This document shows positions 8,467-16,882 of a DNA stretch of 64,000 nucleotides, in pieces. The notes under the pieces were generated by a model. It had not been told where the DNA came from. It did no database searches and worked only from the letters and a program-made list of their open reading frames with translations. The stretch comes from Trebonia sp036501515 (GTDB taxonomy: Bacteria; Actinomycetota; Actinomycetes; Streptosporangiales; Streptosporangiaceae): the NCBI GenBank assembly GCA_036501515.1, contig DASYAD010000206.1, forward strand, positions 1 through 64,000. Reading direction: 5' to 3'. Position numbers and translations under genes: made by a program. Numbering within the stretch: position 1 is the stretch's first letter; every line of letters begins with the position of its first letter.

Positions 8467-8973
8467 GTGAGCACAGCCGCGGCCGAGAGCTCGGCGACGG
8501 CGGGCCCGCCCGACGGGATATGGGCACCGCAGCGCCGCCCGCTGACGGCTGGCCTGGTGCTCGCGGTCACCCTCGTCGCCTTCGAGGCACTGGCCGTCGC
8601 CACGATCTTGCCGCTGGTCGGCCGGCACCTGGGCGACGTGCGGCTGTACGGGTGGGTGTTCAGCGCGTTCCTGCTGGCGAGCCTGATCGGGATCGTGGTA
8701 GCCGGAACACTGGCCGACCGCGTGCCCCTCGGACAGCCGATGCTGGCCGGCCTCGCACTGTTCGCCCTCGGCCTGGTCATCGGCGGAACCGCACCGACGA
8801 TGGCGGTGCTGGTGGCGGGCCGTACCCTGACACACTACTTTGTCAAGACATCCTGGCACCGGCGCTCGCCGGGCGATTTAGCCGACGCAAAGGTGCGGGC
8901 AGTACCACGTCCAGCGCAGGCGGCCGTGGTAGAAACTTCTACTATTGGTCTTCGCGCCCGGAGCAAGCAGTAG
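8467..8973 (+). pseudogene. Truncated MFS transporter (N-terminal part only)
   Basis: From GTG 8467 about 120 residues match the start of a major-facilitator exporter. Helix 1 contains LVAFEALAVATILPLVG, helices 2-3 follow, and the MFS loop is present as ADRVPLGQP. Homology ends abruptly near 8830 after LVAGRTL. The frame then runs on into Arg-rich sequence with no membrane character up to a stop at 8973. About three quarters of a normal 400-500 aa MFS protein is missing. No transposase or repeat marks the break. Most likely a deletion remnant; misassembly is possible. Confidence 0.75.
8929..8942. promoter_or_regulatory. Palindrome upstream of the dienelactone hydrolase gene
   Basis: GTAGAAACTTCTAC: 6-bp perfect arms around AC, about 45 nt before the hydrolase start. 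Plausible operator or hairpin; no direct evidence for either. Confidence 0.35.
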
Positions 8974-8985
8974 GAGATGACCGCA

Positions 8986-9723
8986 ATGCCGCGCATCGAC
9001 GTAGCGATCCCCGCCCCTGACGGCACCGCTCAGGGGACGCTGCACGTCCCGGACGGCGACGGTCCCTGGCCCGGCGTGGTGATGTTTCCCGACGCCGGGG
9101 GCGCCCGCGAGGCGATGGCAGTGATGGGCGACAACCTCGCCGCACTCGGCTACGTGGTCCTGAGCCCGGACGTGTACTACCGGAACGCCGGCTGGGCACC
9201 GTTCGACCTGAGCACCGCGTTCAGCGACGAAGCCGAGCGCGGGCGGCTGTTCGGGCTGATGGGCTCGCTGACCAACGAGCGGATCGCCGCCGACGCGGCT
9301 GCCTACGCCGACTTCCTGCTGTCGCGGCCCGAGGTGCGGGGGCCCGCGGTCGGGACGACCGGATACTGCATGGGCGGGCGGATGTCGATGGTCGCGGCGG
9401 GCGCGCTGGGGCCGAAGATCGGTGCGGCCGCCTCCTTCCACGGCGGCCGGATCGCCGTCGACGGCGACCCGAACTCCCCGCACCTGAACGCCGGCCAGAT
9501 CTCCGGCGTGGTGTACGTGGCGGGCGCAGTCGAGGACGGCTCGTTCACCGCTGCGCAGGCCGATCTCCTGCGCCAGTCGCTTGAGCAGGCGGGCGTCACT
9601 CACACCGTCGAGTTCTACGACGCCCACCACGGCTTCGCGGTTCCCGACAACGAGACCTACGACGAGCAGGCGGCGGCCCGGCACTACGCGGCGCTGACCT
9701 CCCTGTACGAGGCTCACCTGTAA
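8986..9723 (+). CDS. Dienelactone hydrolase family protein
   Basis: Soluble alpha/beta-hydrolase of about 245 aa. The nucleophile elbow is GYCMGG with Cys as nucleophile, as in dienelactone hydrolases; the acid is probably the Asp in VEDGSF and the His is in AHHGFAVPD. The usual N-terminal DAGGAREAM segment is present. ATG 8986 has AGGAG 9 nt upstream; the earlier ATG 8977 directly abuts that site and is less likely. Lies alone between the MFS remnant and a GT-like gene, so no pathway context is available. Confidence 0.9.
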   Translation: MPRIDVAIPAPDGTAQGTLHVPDGDGPWPGVVMFPDAGGAREAMAVMGDNLAALGYVVLSPDVYYRNAGWAPFDLSTAFSDEAERGRLFGLMGSLTNERIAADAAAYADFLLSRPEVRGPAVGTTGYCMGGRMSMVAAGALGPKIGAAASFHGGRIAVDGDPNSPHLNAGQISGVVYVAGAVEDGSFTAAQADLLRQSLEQAGVTHTVEFYDAHHGFAVPDNETYDEQAAARHYAALTSLYEAHL

Positions 9724-9765
9724 ATACAGGAAGCGCGGGCACTGGGGCAGTGGCATCCTGGGGCG

Positions 9766-11067
9766 ATGACTGAGGCACTCGCGCCAGCGCGCGATCTCAC
9801 CGATCCCGCCGAGAACCAGGCGGTACTCGACGCGGCGGCCGCCCTCGCCGACGGCAGCGCGACCGTGGAGCAGGTGACGCAGGGCCACGGGCCCGCCGTG
9901 GCGGCCGAAGCGCTCGCGGCGGCTCGCTCGCGGCGGCGGCTGAGCGAGCTCAGCCAGCCGGTCCACCTGACCGTGACCTGGGCCATGTACGGCGAGACCG
10001 GCCGCATGGTGCCCCGGTCGGCGCATCCGCACGGCGAGGACTTCGTCCGTGCCAAGGTCGCACAGCTCGACTGGCTGACGGGCGGACTGCCGGGCGTCAC
10101 GTGGAGCATCATCGCCTGCGACGACGGCTGCCCTGACCGTCCCTCGAGCGCCGACCTGATGACGGAGATCTCGGCGGCGGAAGGCTACCCGGCGGACGGC
10201 CACCGCGGCGTGCGCGTGGTGCGGCTGGCCGAGGTGATCGAGCGCGGCCCGTCGATCAGCCCCGCGTTCGACCAGCTGGTCTCGACCGACCAGTCACGCA
10301 AGGGCGGCTCGATACTCGCCGGGCTCGACGCCGCGGTGCGTGCCCGGTCAGCCGGCGCCGGCCAGCCCGCGGCCGGCCGGCACGTCGTCTGCTACACCGA
10401 CGCCGACCTGTCCGCGAACCTGGCCCAGCTGGGCTCGCTGGCGGCGCCCGTGGTCGCCGGCGACGAGACGGCCGCCGCACTCGGTCAGCGCTACGGGATT
10501 GACGAGGCCATGCTGGTGCGGGCCGGCGGCCCGAGCGTGGAACCGCACAGCACCGGCGACAAACCCGACAAGATCATTGTCCTGTTCCGCCATTTCGTCC
10601 GGGCGACGCTCATCCCGTCGCTGGCCCACGTGCTCGACACCCAGGCCGGTTTCAAGGCTTTCGACGGGGACGCCCTCGCCCCGGTCTTGTCCCAGATGAC
10701 TTCGTTCAACGAGACCTTCGATGTCGAGCTGCTGATCCATCTCGCCCAGCGTTACGGAGCAGGCGCGCTGGCCGTCGAGCCGATCGTCTTCACCGAGGAC
10801 TTCGCCGCGTCGAACTTCCCCTCGGTCGAGCCGGGGCCGCGCCACCTGGCGATGATTCAGCAGATCGTGGATATCTACGACCGCTTCGTCGCGCCCGTCG
10901 ACCCGGTCGCCGGCGAGGCCGCCGACCTGCTCGACCTGCTGCGGACGCTCGACCTCGACGGCTACGTCACGCTGATCGGGCAGCTGCGCGCCGAGGACGA
11001 CGGCGACCCCACCCTGTTCGACCGGCGCTGGCCCGTCCAGCACCTGCGCGGCATCCTCGGCCGCTGA
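9766..11067 (+). CDS. GT2-like glycosyltransferase-fold protein
   Basis: 433 aa, no signal peptide or membrane segment. After an all-alpha N-terminus (about 1-60) comes a Rossmann-like beta strand WSIIACDDGCPD, then KGGSILAGLDAA, the DxD-like CYTDADLSANL, and further on DTQAGFKAF and FDVELLIHLAQRYG. This order resembles dolichol-phosphate-mannose-synthase-type family 2 glycosyltransferases. The N- and C-terminal extensions and the lack of membrane helices are unusual, so the acceptor is unknown. The next gene is an unrelated LLM oxidoreductase. Confident coding region, moderate confidence in function. Confidence 0.7.
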   Translation: MTEALAPARDLTDPAENQAVLDAAAALADGSATVEQVTQGHGPAVAAEALAAARSRRRLSELSQPVHLTVTWAMYGETGRMVPRSAHPHGEDFVRAKVAQLDWLTGGLPGVTWSIIACDDGCPDRPSSADLMTEISAAEGYPADGHRGVRVVRLAEVIERGPSISPAFDQLVSTDQSRKGGSILAGLDAAVRARSAGAGQPAAGRHVVCYTDADLSANLAQLGSLAAPVVAGDETAAALGQRYGIDEAMLVRAGGPSVEPHSTGDKPDKIIVLFRHFVRATLIPSLAHVLDTQAGFKAFDGDALAPVLSQMTSFNETFDVELLIHLAQRYGAGALAVEPIVFTEDFAASNFPSVEPGPRHLAMIQQIVDIYDRFVAPVDPVAGEAADLLDLLRTLDLDGYVTLIGQLRAEDDGDPTLFDRRWPVQHLRGILGR

Positions 11068-11128
11068 CAGGCTCAAGCAGACAGGCCCAGGCAGACACGC
11101 CGAAGCCGCGGCCGGCCCGCGCTGCATA

Positions 11129-12313
11129 ATGGTCTCCATGGCGGTCGAGCTCATCGGCATGGTCGGGACGCAGGACGTGTCGGAGTCCCGTGGCGACACG
11201 GCCGGGCCCCCGGTGGACGCGGACTACCTGACCCGGTTCGCCCGCGCGCACGAGGCGGCCGGATTCGACCGGGTGCTCGTCGGCTACCACTCGACCGGCC
11301 CGGAGAGCTTCGCCGTCGCCCACCACGTCCTCAGCGTGACGGCAACGCTGAAGGTGCTGATCGCCCACCGCCCCGGGTTCGCCGCGCCCACGCTGGTGGC
11401 CAGGGAGCTGGCCACCCTCGACCGGCTGACCGGCGGCGGCCGGGTGGCGATCCACCACATCACCGGCGGGGACGAGGCCGACCAGCGCCGGGACGGCGAT
11501 TTCACCGGCCACGACAAGCGGTACCAGCGCACCGCCGAGTTCATGGACGTGCTGCGGCGCGAGCTGACAAGCAGCGCGCCCTTCGACTACGACGGCGAGT
11601 TCTACCGGGTCGAAGGCGCGTTCAGTCACGTGAAGCCCGCCGGTCCTGTCCCGCTGTACTTCGGCGGCGCGTCGGCGCCGGCCGTCGCCGCCGGGGCCAG
11701 GCACGCCGATGTCTACATGCTCTGGGGCGAGCCGCTGCAGCAGGTCGGCGAGCGGATCGCGGCGATCAGGCAGCAGGCGGCCGAGTGCGGCCGCACGATG
11801 CGCTTCAGCCTGTCCGTCCGGCCGGTCGTCGCAGAAACCGAAGCGGCGGCCTGGCAGCGGGCGATGCGGATCAGGCAGGCGGTCGCCGACCGGGCCGCAC
11901 GGGCGGCCGCGAGCGACGTCCGGCAGGTGCAGGGGGTCCTCGTGCCAGCCGGCCCGCCCGAGGGCAAGCAGGCCGAGGACAAGCCGGACGGGGGACGGGC
12001 GGAGCCAGCCCCCGTTACGGATCATTCTTCGGTTGGATCGGCCCGGCTGCAGGAGCAGGCACGGCAGAACGAGGTCCATGACGAGCGCCTGTGGTTCGGG
12101 GTGACGAAGCTGACCGGGCCAGGCGGGAACTCGACCGCCCTGGTCGGCACGCCTGAGCAGGTCGCCACGGCGCTCATGCGGTACCGCGCGATCGGCGTCG
12201 ACGCCCTGCTGATCCGCGGCTTCGATCCGCTCGAGGACGTCGTCGAGTGGGGCCGCGAGCTGATACCGCGGATCCGCGACTTGGCCGCCTTTCCCGGTCT
12301 CGGGAGCTTATAA
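11129..12313 (+). CDS. LLM-class flavin-dependent oxidoreductase (SsuD-like)
   Basis: Flavin-dependent monooxygenase of the luciferase-like TIM-barrel family, 394 aa (ATG 11138 is an alternative start three codons in). Family features include FDRVLVGYHSTGPES, the FMN-binding segment GRVAIHHITGG, and PLYFGGASAPAV. It resembles alkanesulfonate monooxygenases. Residues of about 255-305 form a low-complexity, charged Pro/Gly/Lys insert before the last strands (TALVGTPEQVATAL), longer than usual for the family. There is no sulfonate transporter nearby, so the substrate is open. Confidence 0.85.
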   Translation: MVSMAVELIGMVGTQDVSESRGDTAGPPVDADYLTRFARAHEAAGFDRVLVGYHSTGPESFAVAHHVLSVTATLKVLIAHRPGFAAPTLVARELATLDRLTGGGRVAIHHITGGDEADQRRDGDFTGHDKRYQRTAEFMDVLRRELTSSAPFDYDGEFYRVEGAFSHVKPAGPVPLYFGGASAPAVAAGARHADVYMLWGEPLQQVGERIAAIRQQAAECGRTMRFSLSVRPVVAETEAAAWQRAMRIRQAVADRAARAAASDVRQVQGVLVPAGPPEGKQAEDKPDGGRAEPAPVTDHSSVGSARLQEQARQNEVHDERLWFGVTKLTGPGGNSTALVGTPEQVATALMRYRAIGVDALLIRGFDPLEDVVEWGRELIPRIRDLAAFPGLGSL

Positions 12314-12529
12314 AGGCGGCAGATAACTGGTGTCAATACATGCGGCTATAGATTCTTAATACCTCTCAGCCATCGTAATCATCATGGCTACGGGCCGGAA
12401 TCGCTTTCTCTGCATTGACTATCCGCTCTTTCTGGTCAGAATCAGACTGGGAACGCGACGCGAACGGCAATGTTCGCGGGGGGAACCTGGCCCAGTAGCA
12501 GGCCGTCTCAGCGTTGAGAGGGGTACACG
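12314..12529. other. Leader and promoter region of the tannase gene
   Basis: 216 nt with lower GC than the flanks. TTGACT at 12415-12420 with CAGAAT at 12437-12442 (16-nt spacer) is a possible promoter; the -10 is weak. AGAGGGG just before the ATG at 12530 is a good ribosome site. Confidence 0.4.
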
Positions 12530-14410
12530 ATGGGTTTGCCGCGACCGCTGAGGCGGTCTGACGGACGTCAACGTCGCCTGGCATTCGTCGCCGCACTGGC
12601 GACTGTCAGCTCACTAGTGCTTTTCGCCGGAACGGCGGTGGCCGCCCAGTCCGCGTCGCGGTCAGCGACGGCGGCCAGCACTGTCGGACTCAGTCAAAGC
12701 GCCAGCTCCAATCTGGCGGCCGAGCCGACGCTAACGAATGACAGCGCCGGCATGGCCAATCTGAGGGTAATTCCCGCCCAGATAAGCTGTGCGCAGCTGG
12801 CCAAGACGACGGCCGCCGGCGGCCAGAAGATCCAGATCACCGCCTACCAGACGGCCAGCGCGTCGGCCACCGCTCCCGAGTACTGCGCGGTCACCGGGCA
12901 CATCAACACGTACATCGGCTTCGAGATCCTGCTGCCGATCAGCACCTGGCGGCAGCGGTACCTGCAGGTCGGGTGCGGCGGCCTGTGCGGCAGCATCAAC
13001 ATCGCGCCGCCGCAGACCACCGGCTACCAGCCGCTGGCGGACGGCGACTTCGTGCTGGCGGCCGAGGACGACGGCCACAGCGGCAACGGCACGGCCTGGT
13101 CTACCAACGCCCAGCAGCTGGTCGACTTCGCGTACCTGTCGTACCACGACGTCGCGCAGGTCTCGAAGGGCCTGGCGCAGCAGTTCTACGGCAGCGCGCC
13201 CAAGTACTCCTACTTCGACGGCTGCTCGCAGGGCGGTCACGAGGCGCTCACCGAGGCCCAGCGGTACCCGACGGACTTCAACGGCATCCTGGCCGGCGCG
13301 CCCGCGTCGATCATGACCGAGCTCAACTCCGTGCTGCACGAGTACACCTTCGAAGCCAACTACACCAAGCCCGGCTACGTCGGGAGCACGGTCCTTGACC
13401 AGCCGGAAGCGGACATCGTGCTGAACGCGGCGATCAAGGCCTGCGACCCGAAGGCCGGGATCATCCTCGACAACCAGGGCTGCGAGCAGAAGTTCAACCT
13501 CAACTCCGTCCTGTGCTCCAAGACCCTGACAACCAACTGCCTGACCGCGGCCCAGATCGCGGTGGCGAGAAAGGTGCTGATCGGGCCCGTCGACGCGATG
13601 AACCAGCTGCTGTATCCCGGCGGGTACTCGCTGAGCAGCGCGTTCAACTGGAGCAACGGCACCAGCGTCAACCTTCCGCTGACACCGGGCGGCACGGTGA
13701 CGCCGGCTACGTTCATCACGGCCTGGCTGCAGTACTTCGCGTTCGAGAAGGACATCGGCACGACCGGGGTCACGGACGAGCCGTTCTCCGCCGCCTACTT
13801 CGACAAGCTGGAGAAGCTCGCGCCGTTCTGGGACGCGACCGACCCCGACCTGCAGCCGTTCGACCAGGCCGGCGGCAAGCTGATCCTGTGGCAGGGCGAG
13901 GCCGACTGGTCGATTCCGTTCATCACCTCCGACGCTTACTACCAGGCCGTGGTCCAGGCGAACGGCGGCCTCGCGGCCACCAAGAGCTTCGCCCGCTACT
14001 ACGCGCTCCCGGGCGTCGGGCACTGCGGCGGCAACGGCCCCGACACCTACAACGGAGTCGGAGCGGTGGTCGCGTGGGCAGAGAAGGGCGTCGCTCCGCA
14101 GGAGCTGACCGCGACGCAGTACGCGCCGGCCGCGACCACGGGCGGCGGCCCGCCGCCAGCCGCGGCGACCGACCTGACCGATGTCGTTCCGGCGCTTGGC
14201 GCCGCCTCCGCGACGGCGGAGGTGCGGCAGCTGCCGCTCTACCCCTATCCGGACTTGCCCGCCTACAAGGGGCACGGCAATGTCGACGAGGCCTCGAGCT
14301 ACGTGCCCAGGGTCAGCTGGGCCCTGCAGAAACCGATCAAATGGCTCGGGAAATTCAGCACCACGATGATCTGGTGTAACAACCAGGGCCTGAACTGCCG
14401 GAAGACGTAA
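12530..14410 (+). CDS. Secreted tannase/feruloyl-esterase family protein
   Basis: Exported alpha/beta-hydrolase of 626 aa. A twin-arginine-free Sec signal is seen (RRLAFVAAL... ending near AVAA, residue 39), followed by a Ser/Ala-rich linker. The tannase family nucleophile motif is GCSQGG with Ser233; the acid is in LILWQGEADWSIPF and the His in LPGVGHCGG. Paired Cys residues around 232 and the His region fit the disulfide linking the triad in this family. It probably cleaves ester bonds of plant phenolics (gallate or ferulate esters) outside the cell. Single gene with its own terminator hairpin. Confidence 0.9.
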   Translation: MGLPRPLRRSDGRQRRLAFVAALATVSSLVLFAGTAVAAQSASRSATAASTVGLSQSASSNLAAEPTLTNDSAGMANLRVIPAQISCAQLAKTTAAGGQKIQITAYQTASASATAPEYCAVTGHINTYIGFEILLPISTWRQRYLQVGCGGLCGSINIAPPQTTGYQPLADGDFVLAAEDDGHSGNGTAWSTNAQQLVDFAYLSYHDVAQVSKGLAQQFYGSAPKYSYFDGCSQGGHEALTEAQRYPTDFNGILAGAPASIMTELNSVLHEYTFEANYTKPGYVGSTVLDQPEADIVLNAAIKACDPKAGIILDNQGCEQKFNLNSVLCSKTLTTNCLTAAQIAVARKVLIGPVDAMNQLLYPGGYSLSSAFNWSNGTSVNLPLTPGGTVTPATFITAWLQYFAFEKDIGTTGVTDEPFSAAYFDKLEKLAPFWDATDPDLQPFDQAGGKLILWQGEADWSIPFITSDAYYQAVVQANGGLAATKSFARYYALPGVGHCGGNGPDTYNGVGAVVAWAEKGVAPQELTATQYAPAATTGGGPPPAAATDLTDVVPALGAASATAEVRQLPLYPYPDLPAYKGHGNVDEASSYVPRVSWALQKPIKWLGKFSTTMIWCNNQGLNCRKT

Positions 14411-14431
14411 CCGGCGGATCGTACTGAGCAC

Positions 14432-14467
14432 GTTGGCCTTCGGCGGCGCTGTCCGCCGAAGGCCAAC
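14432..14467 (+). terminator. Terminator hairpin after the tannase gene
   Basis: GTTGGCCTTCGGCGG (14432-14446) pairs perfectly with 14453-14467 around a 6-nt loop, 21 nt after the tannase stop. There is no T-run, as is usual for GC-rich actinomycete terminators. Confidence 0.75.
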
Positions 14468-14520
14468 TGCGTACCGGGAAAATCAAGTCCCTCATCCGGA
14501 ACGGGGGCTTGCTTCGCGCC

Positions 14521-14690
14521 CTCGCTCACTGCGTTCGCAGGACGCGCAGTGCTCGCTGGCTCACTCGCAAGCTCGCTCACCGCGTTCGCGGGACGCGCAG
14601 TGCCCGCTGGCTCACTCGCAAGCTCGCTCACCGCGTTCGCGGGACGCGCAGTGCTCGCTGACTCACTCGCAAGCTCGCTCACTGACACCG
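14521..14690. repeat. Tandem 51-bp repeat, three full copies plus a partial ('VSELASE' repeat)
   Basis: Units at 14521-14571, 14572-14622 and 14623-14673 are each 51 bp with only a few differences, followed by a partial copy. Read on the minus strand each unit is 17 codons beginning GTGAGCGAGCTTGCGAG (VSELAS). A related single copy lies at 29886-29962. The stop codon of the KDPG aldolase gene falls inside this array, so the repeat has joined or replaced the 3' end of that gene. Confidence 0.9.
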
Positions 14691-15403
14691 GCGGCGATCT
14701 GGCCCAGCACCAGGCGAGCCTTCGCCGCTACCGCCGGCACGTCACCGCGCCGGGCGGCGTCCCGGTCGATGAGCGCACCCCCAAGGCAGACCGCGTGTGC
14801 TCCGGCGGCGAAATAGCCGGGTGCCTCGCCGGCGGAGATACCGCCGGACACCACGGCCCGCAGTTCCGGCAGCGGTTCGCGCAGCGCCCGCAGGTACGAC
14901 GCCCCGCCGACCGATCCGACCGGGAACAGCTTGACCGCGTCCGCGCCCGCCCGCATGCTGGCCAGCACCTCGGTCGGGGTGAGGGCGCCGCCGACGTAGC
15001 CGGCGCCGTGCCGGCGGCTTTCGCTGAGCACCGCCGCGTCCGTGACCGGCGACACGATGAACGTCGCGCCCGCTTCGGCCACGGCCGCGCACTGAGCGGC
15101 GTCGAGGACGGTGCCGGCGCCGAGGACGGTGCCTTTACCGGGACCTGGACCGGGACCCGCGTCTGGACCTGGACCTGGACCTGGACCTGGACCCGCGTCT
15201 GGGCCTGCGTCTGGGCGTGCGCCTGGGCTGGGGCCGGCGCCGGCTAGCTCGGCGGCGAATTCGCGGATGAGCGCCACCGCGTCCGGTACCGTCAGCGTCA
15301 GCTCGATGGCCGGCACCCCGGCCAGGATCAGTCCGCGCACGATCGCCCGGCACTCCCCCGCGGTCGCCGCCCGGACCACCGCGATCACCCCCGCGGGGAC
15401 CAC
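14663..15403 (-). CDS. eda: KDPG/KHG aldolase with a Gly-Pro repeat insert
   Basis: 2-dehydro-3-deoxy-phosphogluconate aldolase-like TIM barrel, about 246 aa. Family motifs in order are PAGVIAVVRA, IELTLTVPDA (catalytic Glu), VLGAGTVLD, FIVSPVTDAAV, and ADAVKLFP with the Schiff-base Lys. The start GTG 15403 has GGAGG 7 nt upstream; GTG 15424, overlapping the kinase stop, is an alternative. Between helix 2 and the strand VLGAGTVLD sits a low-complexity Gly/Pro/Asp/Ala insert of about 35 residues encoded by a hexanucleotide repeat. The last six residues come from the neighbouring 51-bp repeat. Last gene of the minus arm; it would split a 2-keto-3-deoxy sugar acid to pyruvate plus an aldehyde. 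Confidence 0.9.
   Translation of the reverse strand: MVPAGVIAVVRAATAGECRAIVRGLILAGVPAIELTLTVPDAVALIREFAAELAGAGPSPGARPDAGPDAGPGPGPGPGPDAGPGPGPGKGTVLGAGTVLDAAQCAAVAEAGATFIVSPVTDAAVLSESRRHGAGYVGGALTPTEVLASMRAGADAVKLFPVGSVGGASYLRALREPLPELRAVVSGGISAGEAPGYFAAGAHAVCLGGALIDRDAARRGDVPAVAAKARLVLGQIAAGVSERACE
15136..15235. repeat. Hexanucleotide microsatellite inside the aldolase gene
   Basis: Runs of GGACCT hexamers, interspersed with GCGTCT variants. On the coding strand they give alternating Gly-Pro with Asp-Ala. Length is a multiple of three, so the reading frame survives. Confidence 0.85.
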
Positions 15404-15416
15404 GTTCACCCTCCGG

Positions 15417-16877
15417 TCAGTCACGCGAGCTGTCCTGCCAGGCCAGCCAGTCCAGTGCGGTCTTGCTGGCCTCCCGGTAGCGGGCGAGCAGACGGCTTCC
15501 CGTGGCCAGCGCGGCCGCGCTCGGCGCGGCGTAGCGGGTCTCGTCGCCCAGGCTGGCGACCGCCTGGTCCGGGCTGACACCGGTCATGATCGCGGCGAGG
15601 ATCGCGGCGCCGCGAGCGGACATGTCGGGCTCGGAGTGGAACCTGATCGGCGCGCCCAGCGTCTCCAGGGCCGCCGCTTCCCACCCCGGGTCGCCGGCGC
15701 CGCGGCCGACGAACTCGATCTCGCCGGTCTCGCTCCCGGTCGCCGCCTGCACCGTCTCGAGCACGTGCCTGGCCGACAGCAGCGTCCCGGTGATGACCGC
15801 GCGCGCGATCTCGGGCGGGCCGTGCCCGGCGTCCAGGCCGAGCAGGAGCCCGCGGACGCGGGTGTTCCACAGCGGCGCGCGCTCACCGGACAGGTACGGC
15901 ACGAACGCGGGGAAGTCATCCCCCGCCGTCGCCGCGAGCGCGGGCACGTCGGCCGGACTTCGGCCGAGCAGCCGGGCGGCCCAGGCCACCGACGCGCCGC
16001 TGGACTGGGTCGGCCCGTAGAGGAGCGGCAGCGGCGCGCAGCTGTCAGGCACGTTGTACAGGCCGTCCGCCCGCTTAGCCGGGTCAGGGACCGGCGCGCC
16101 GACGATGGCCGACGTCCCGCTGAACACGAACGCGCTGCGCCGCTCGAAGCAGCCGGCCGCCAGCGTCTGGGCCAGCGCGTCGCTCCAGCCCACGGTGACC
16201 GGGATCCCCTCCGGCAGCCCGAATGTGCGCGCCGCGGCCGCCGACACGGTGCCGCGCGGCGCCCAGGCGGCGAGCACCGGCGGGCAGGCCTCAAGCGGCC
16301 AGCCGCACGCCGCCAGCACCTCCCCGGCCGGCGTCCCGTCAGTCACCCGGCAGATGCCCTTCGAGGACCACGGGTCAGAAGCGGGGCTGCCGGTGAGCTG
16401 GAGGCCGAGGAAGTCCTTAGGCTGAAGCAGCCACCGGGTGCGCTCTCTGGTGGCTGGCTCGTGCCTGGTCAGCCAGGCGAGTTTGGCCGGGGTGTTCGCC
16501 GCCGACCACGGCAGCGCCGTGCCGATCAGCGGCTCGGGATCGCCGAACGCGGCCTCCAGCTCGGCCGCCTCGGCCGTCGCCCGGGTGTCCTGCCAGGTGA
16601 GCGCCGGGCGCACCGGGACGCCCGCATCGTCAACCGGCACGAGCGTGGGAGTCTGCCCGCACAGCCCCACCGCGGTGACCGCGCTCAGGTCGGTGCCGCT
16701 CTGGCGCAGCGCGACGGCCAGCGCGCGGTACCAGGCCATCGGCTCCTGCTCGGCCACGCCGCGGCCGTTGCGCGTGGTCGGGTAGCTGGCGCTGGCGGTG
16801 CGCGCGCCGCCCTCGCCCACCAGGCTGACGCGGGTGGCCGACGTGCCGACGTCAACCCCCAGGTAGAGCCCGCGCAC
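15417..16877 (-). CDS. FGGY-family carbohydrate kinase (xylulokinase-like)
   Basis: Sugar kinase of about 486 aa from GTG 16877, 5 nt after the stop of the FAH-like gene. The actin-like N-lobe starts LYLGVDVGTSATR (phosphate-1 motif); AVGLCGQTPTLVPVD and LTWQDTRA (substrate-side) follow; the C-lobe has VFSGTSAIVG and EFVGRGAGDPGW before MSARGAAILAA. This is closest to xylulokinase/gluconate kinase types. Context with KDPG aldolase suggests it phosphorylates a keto-sugar or 2-keto-3-deoxy acid before aldol cleavage. The stop overlaps a GTG of the aldolase gene region. The substrate assignment is inference. Confidence 0.88.
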   Translation of the reverse strand: MRGLYLGVDVGTSATRVSLVGEGGARTASASYPTTRNGRGVAEQEPMAWYRALAVALRQSGTDLSAVTAVGLCGQTPTLVPVDDAGVPVRPALTWQDTRATAEAAELEAAFGDPEPLIGTALPWSAANTPAKLAWLTRHEPATRERTRWLLQPKDFLGLQLTGSPASDPWSSKGICRVTDGTPAGEVLAACGWPLEACPPVLAAWAPRGTVSAAAARTFGLPEGIPVTVGWSDALAQTLAAGCFERRSAFVFSGTSAIVGAPVPDPAKRADGLYNVPDSCAPLPLLYGPTQSSGASVAWAARLLGRSPADVPALAATAGDDFPAFVPYLSGERAPLWNTRVRGLLLGLDAGHGPPEIARAVITGTLLSARHVLETVQAATGSETGEIEFVGRGAGDPGWEAAALETLGAPIRFHSEPDMSARGAAILAAIMTGVSPDQAVASLGDETRYAAPSAAALATGSRLLARYREASKTALDWLAWQDSSRD

Positions 16878-16882
16878 GGCGG

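Noticed and set aside
12731..14431. 566-codon frame antisense to the tannase gene
   Set aside because: Mirror of a GC-rich coding frame; the sense strand has a signal peptide and an intact catalytic triad.
14299..14688. 129-codon minus-strand frame made of VSELASE repeats
   Set aside because: It is the translation of the 51-bp repeat array plus the tannase terminator; no independent evidence for a gene.
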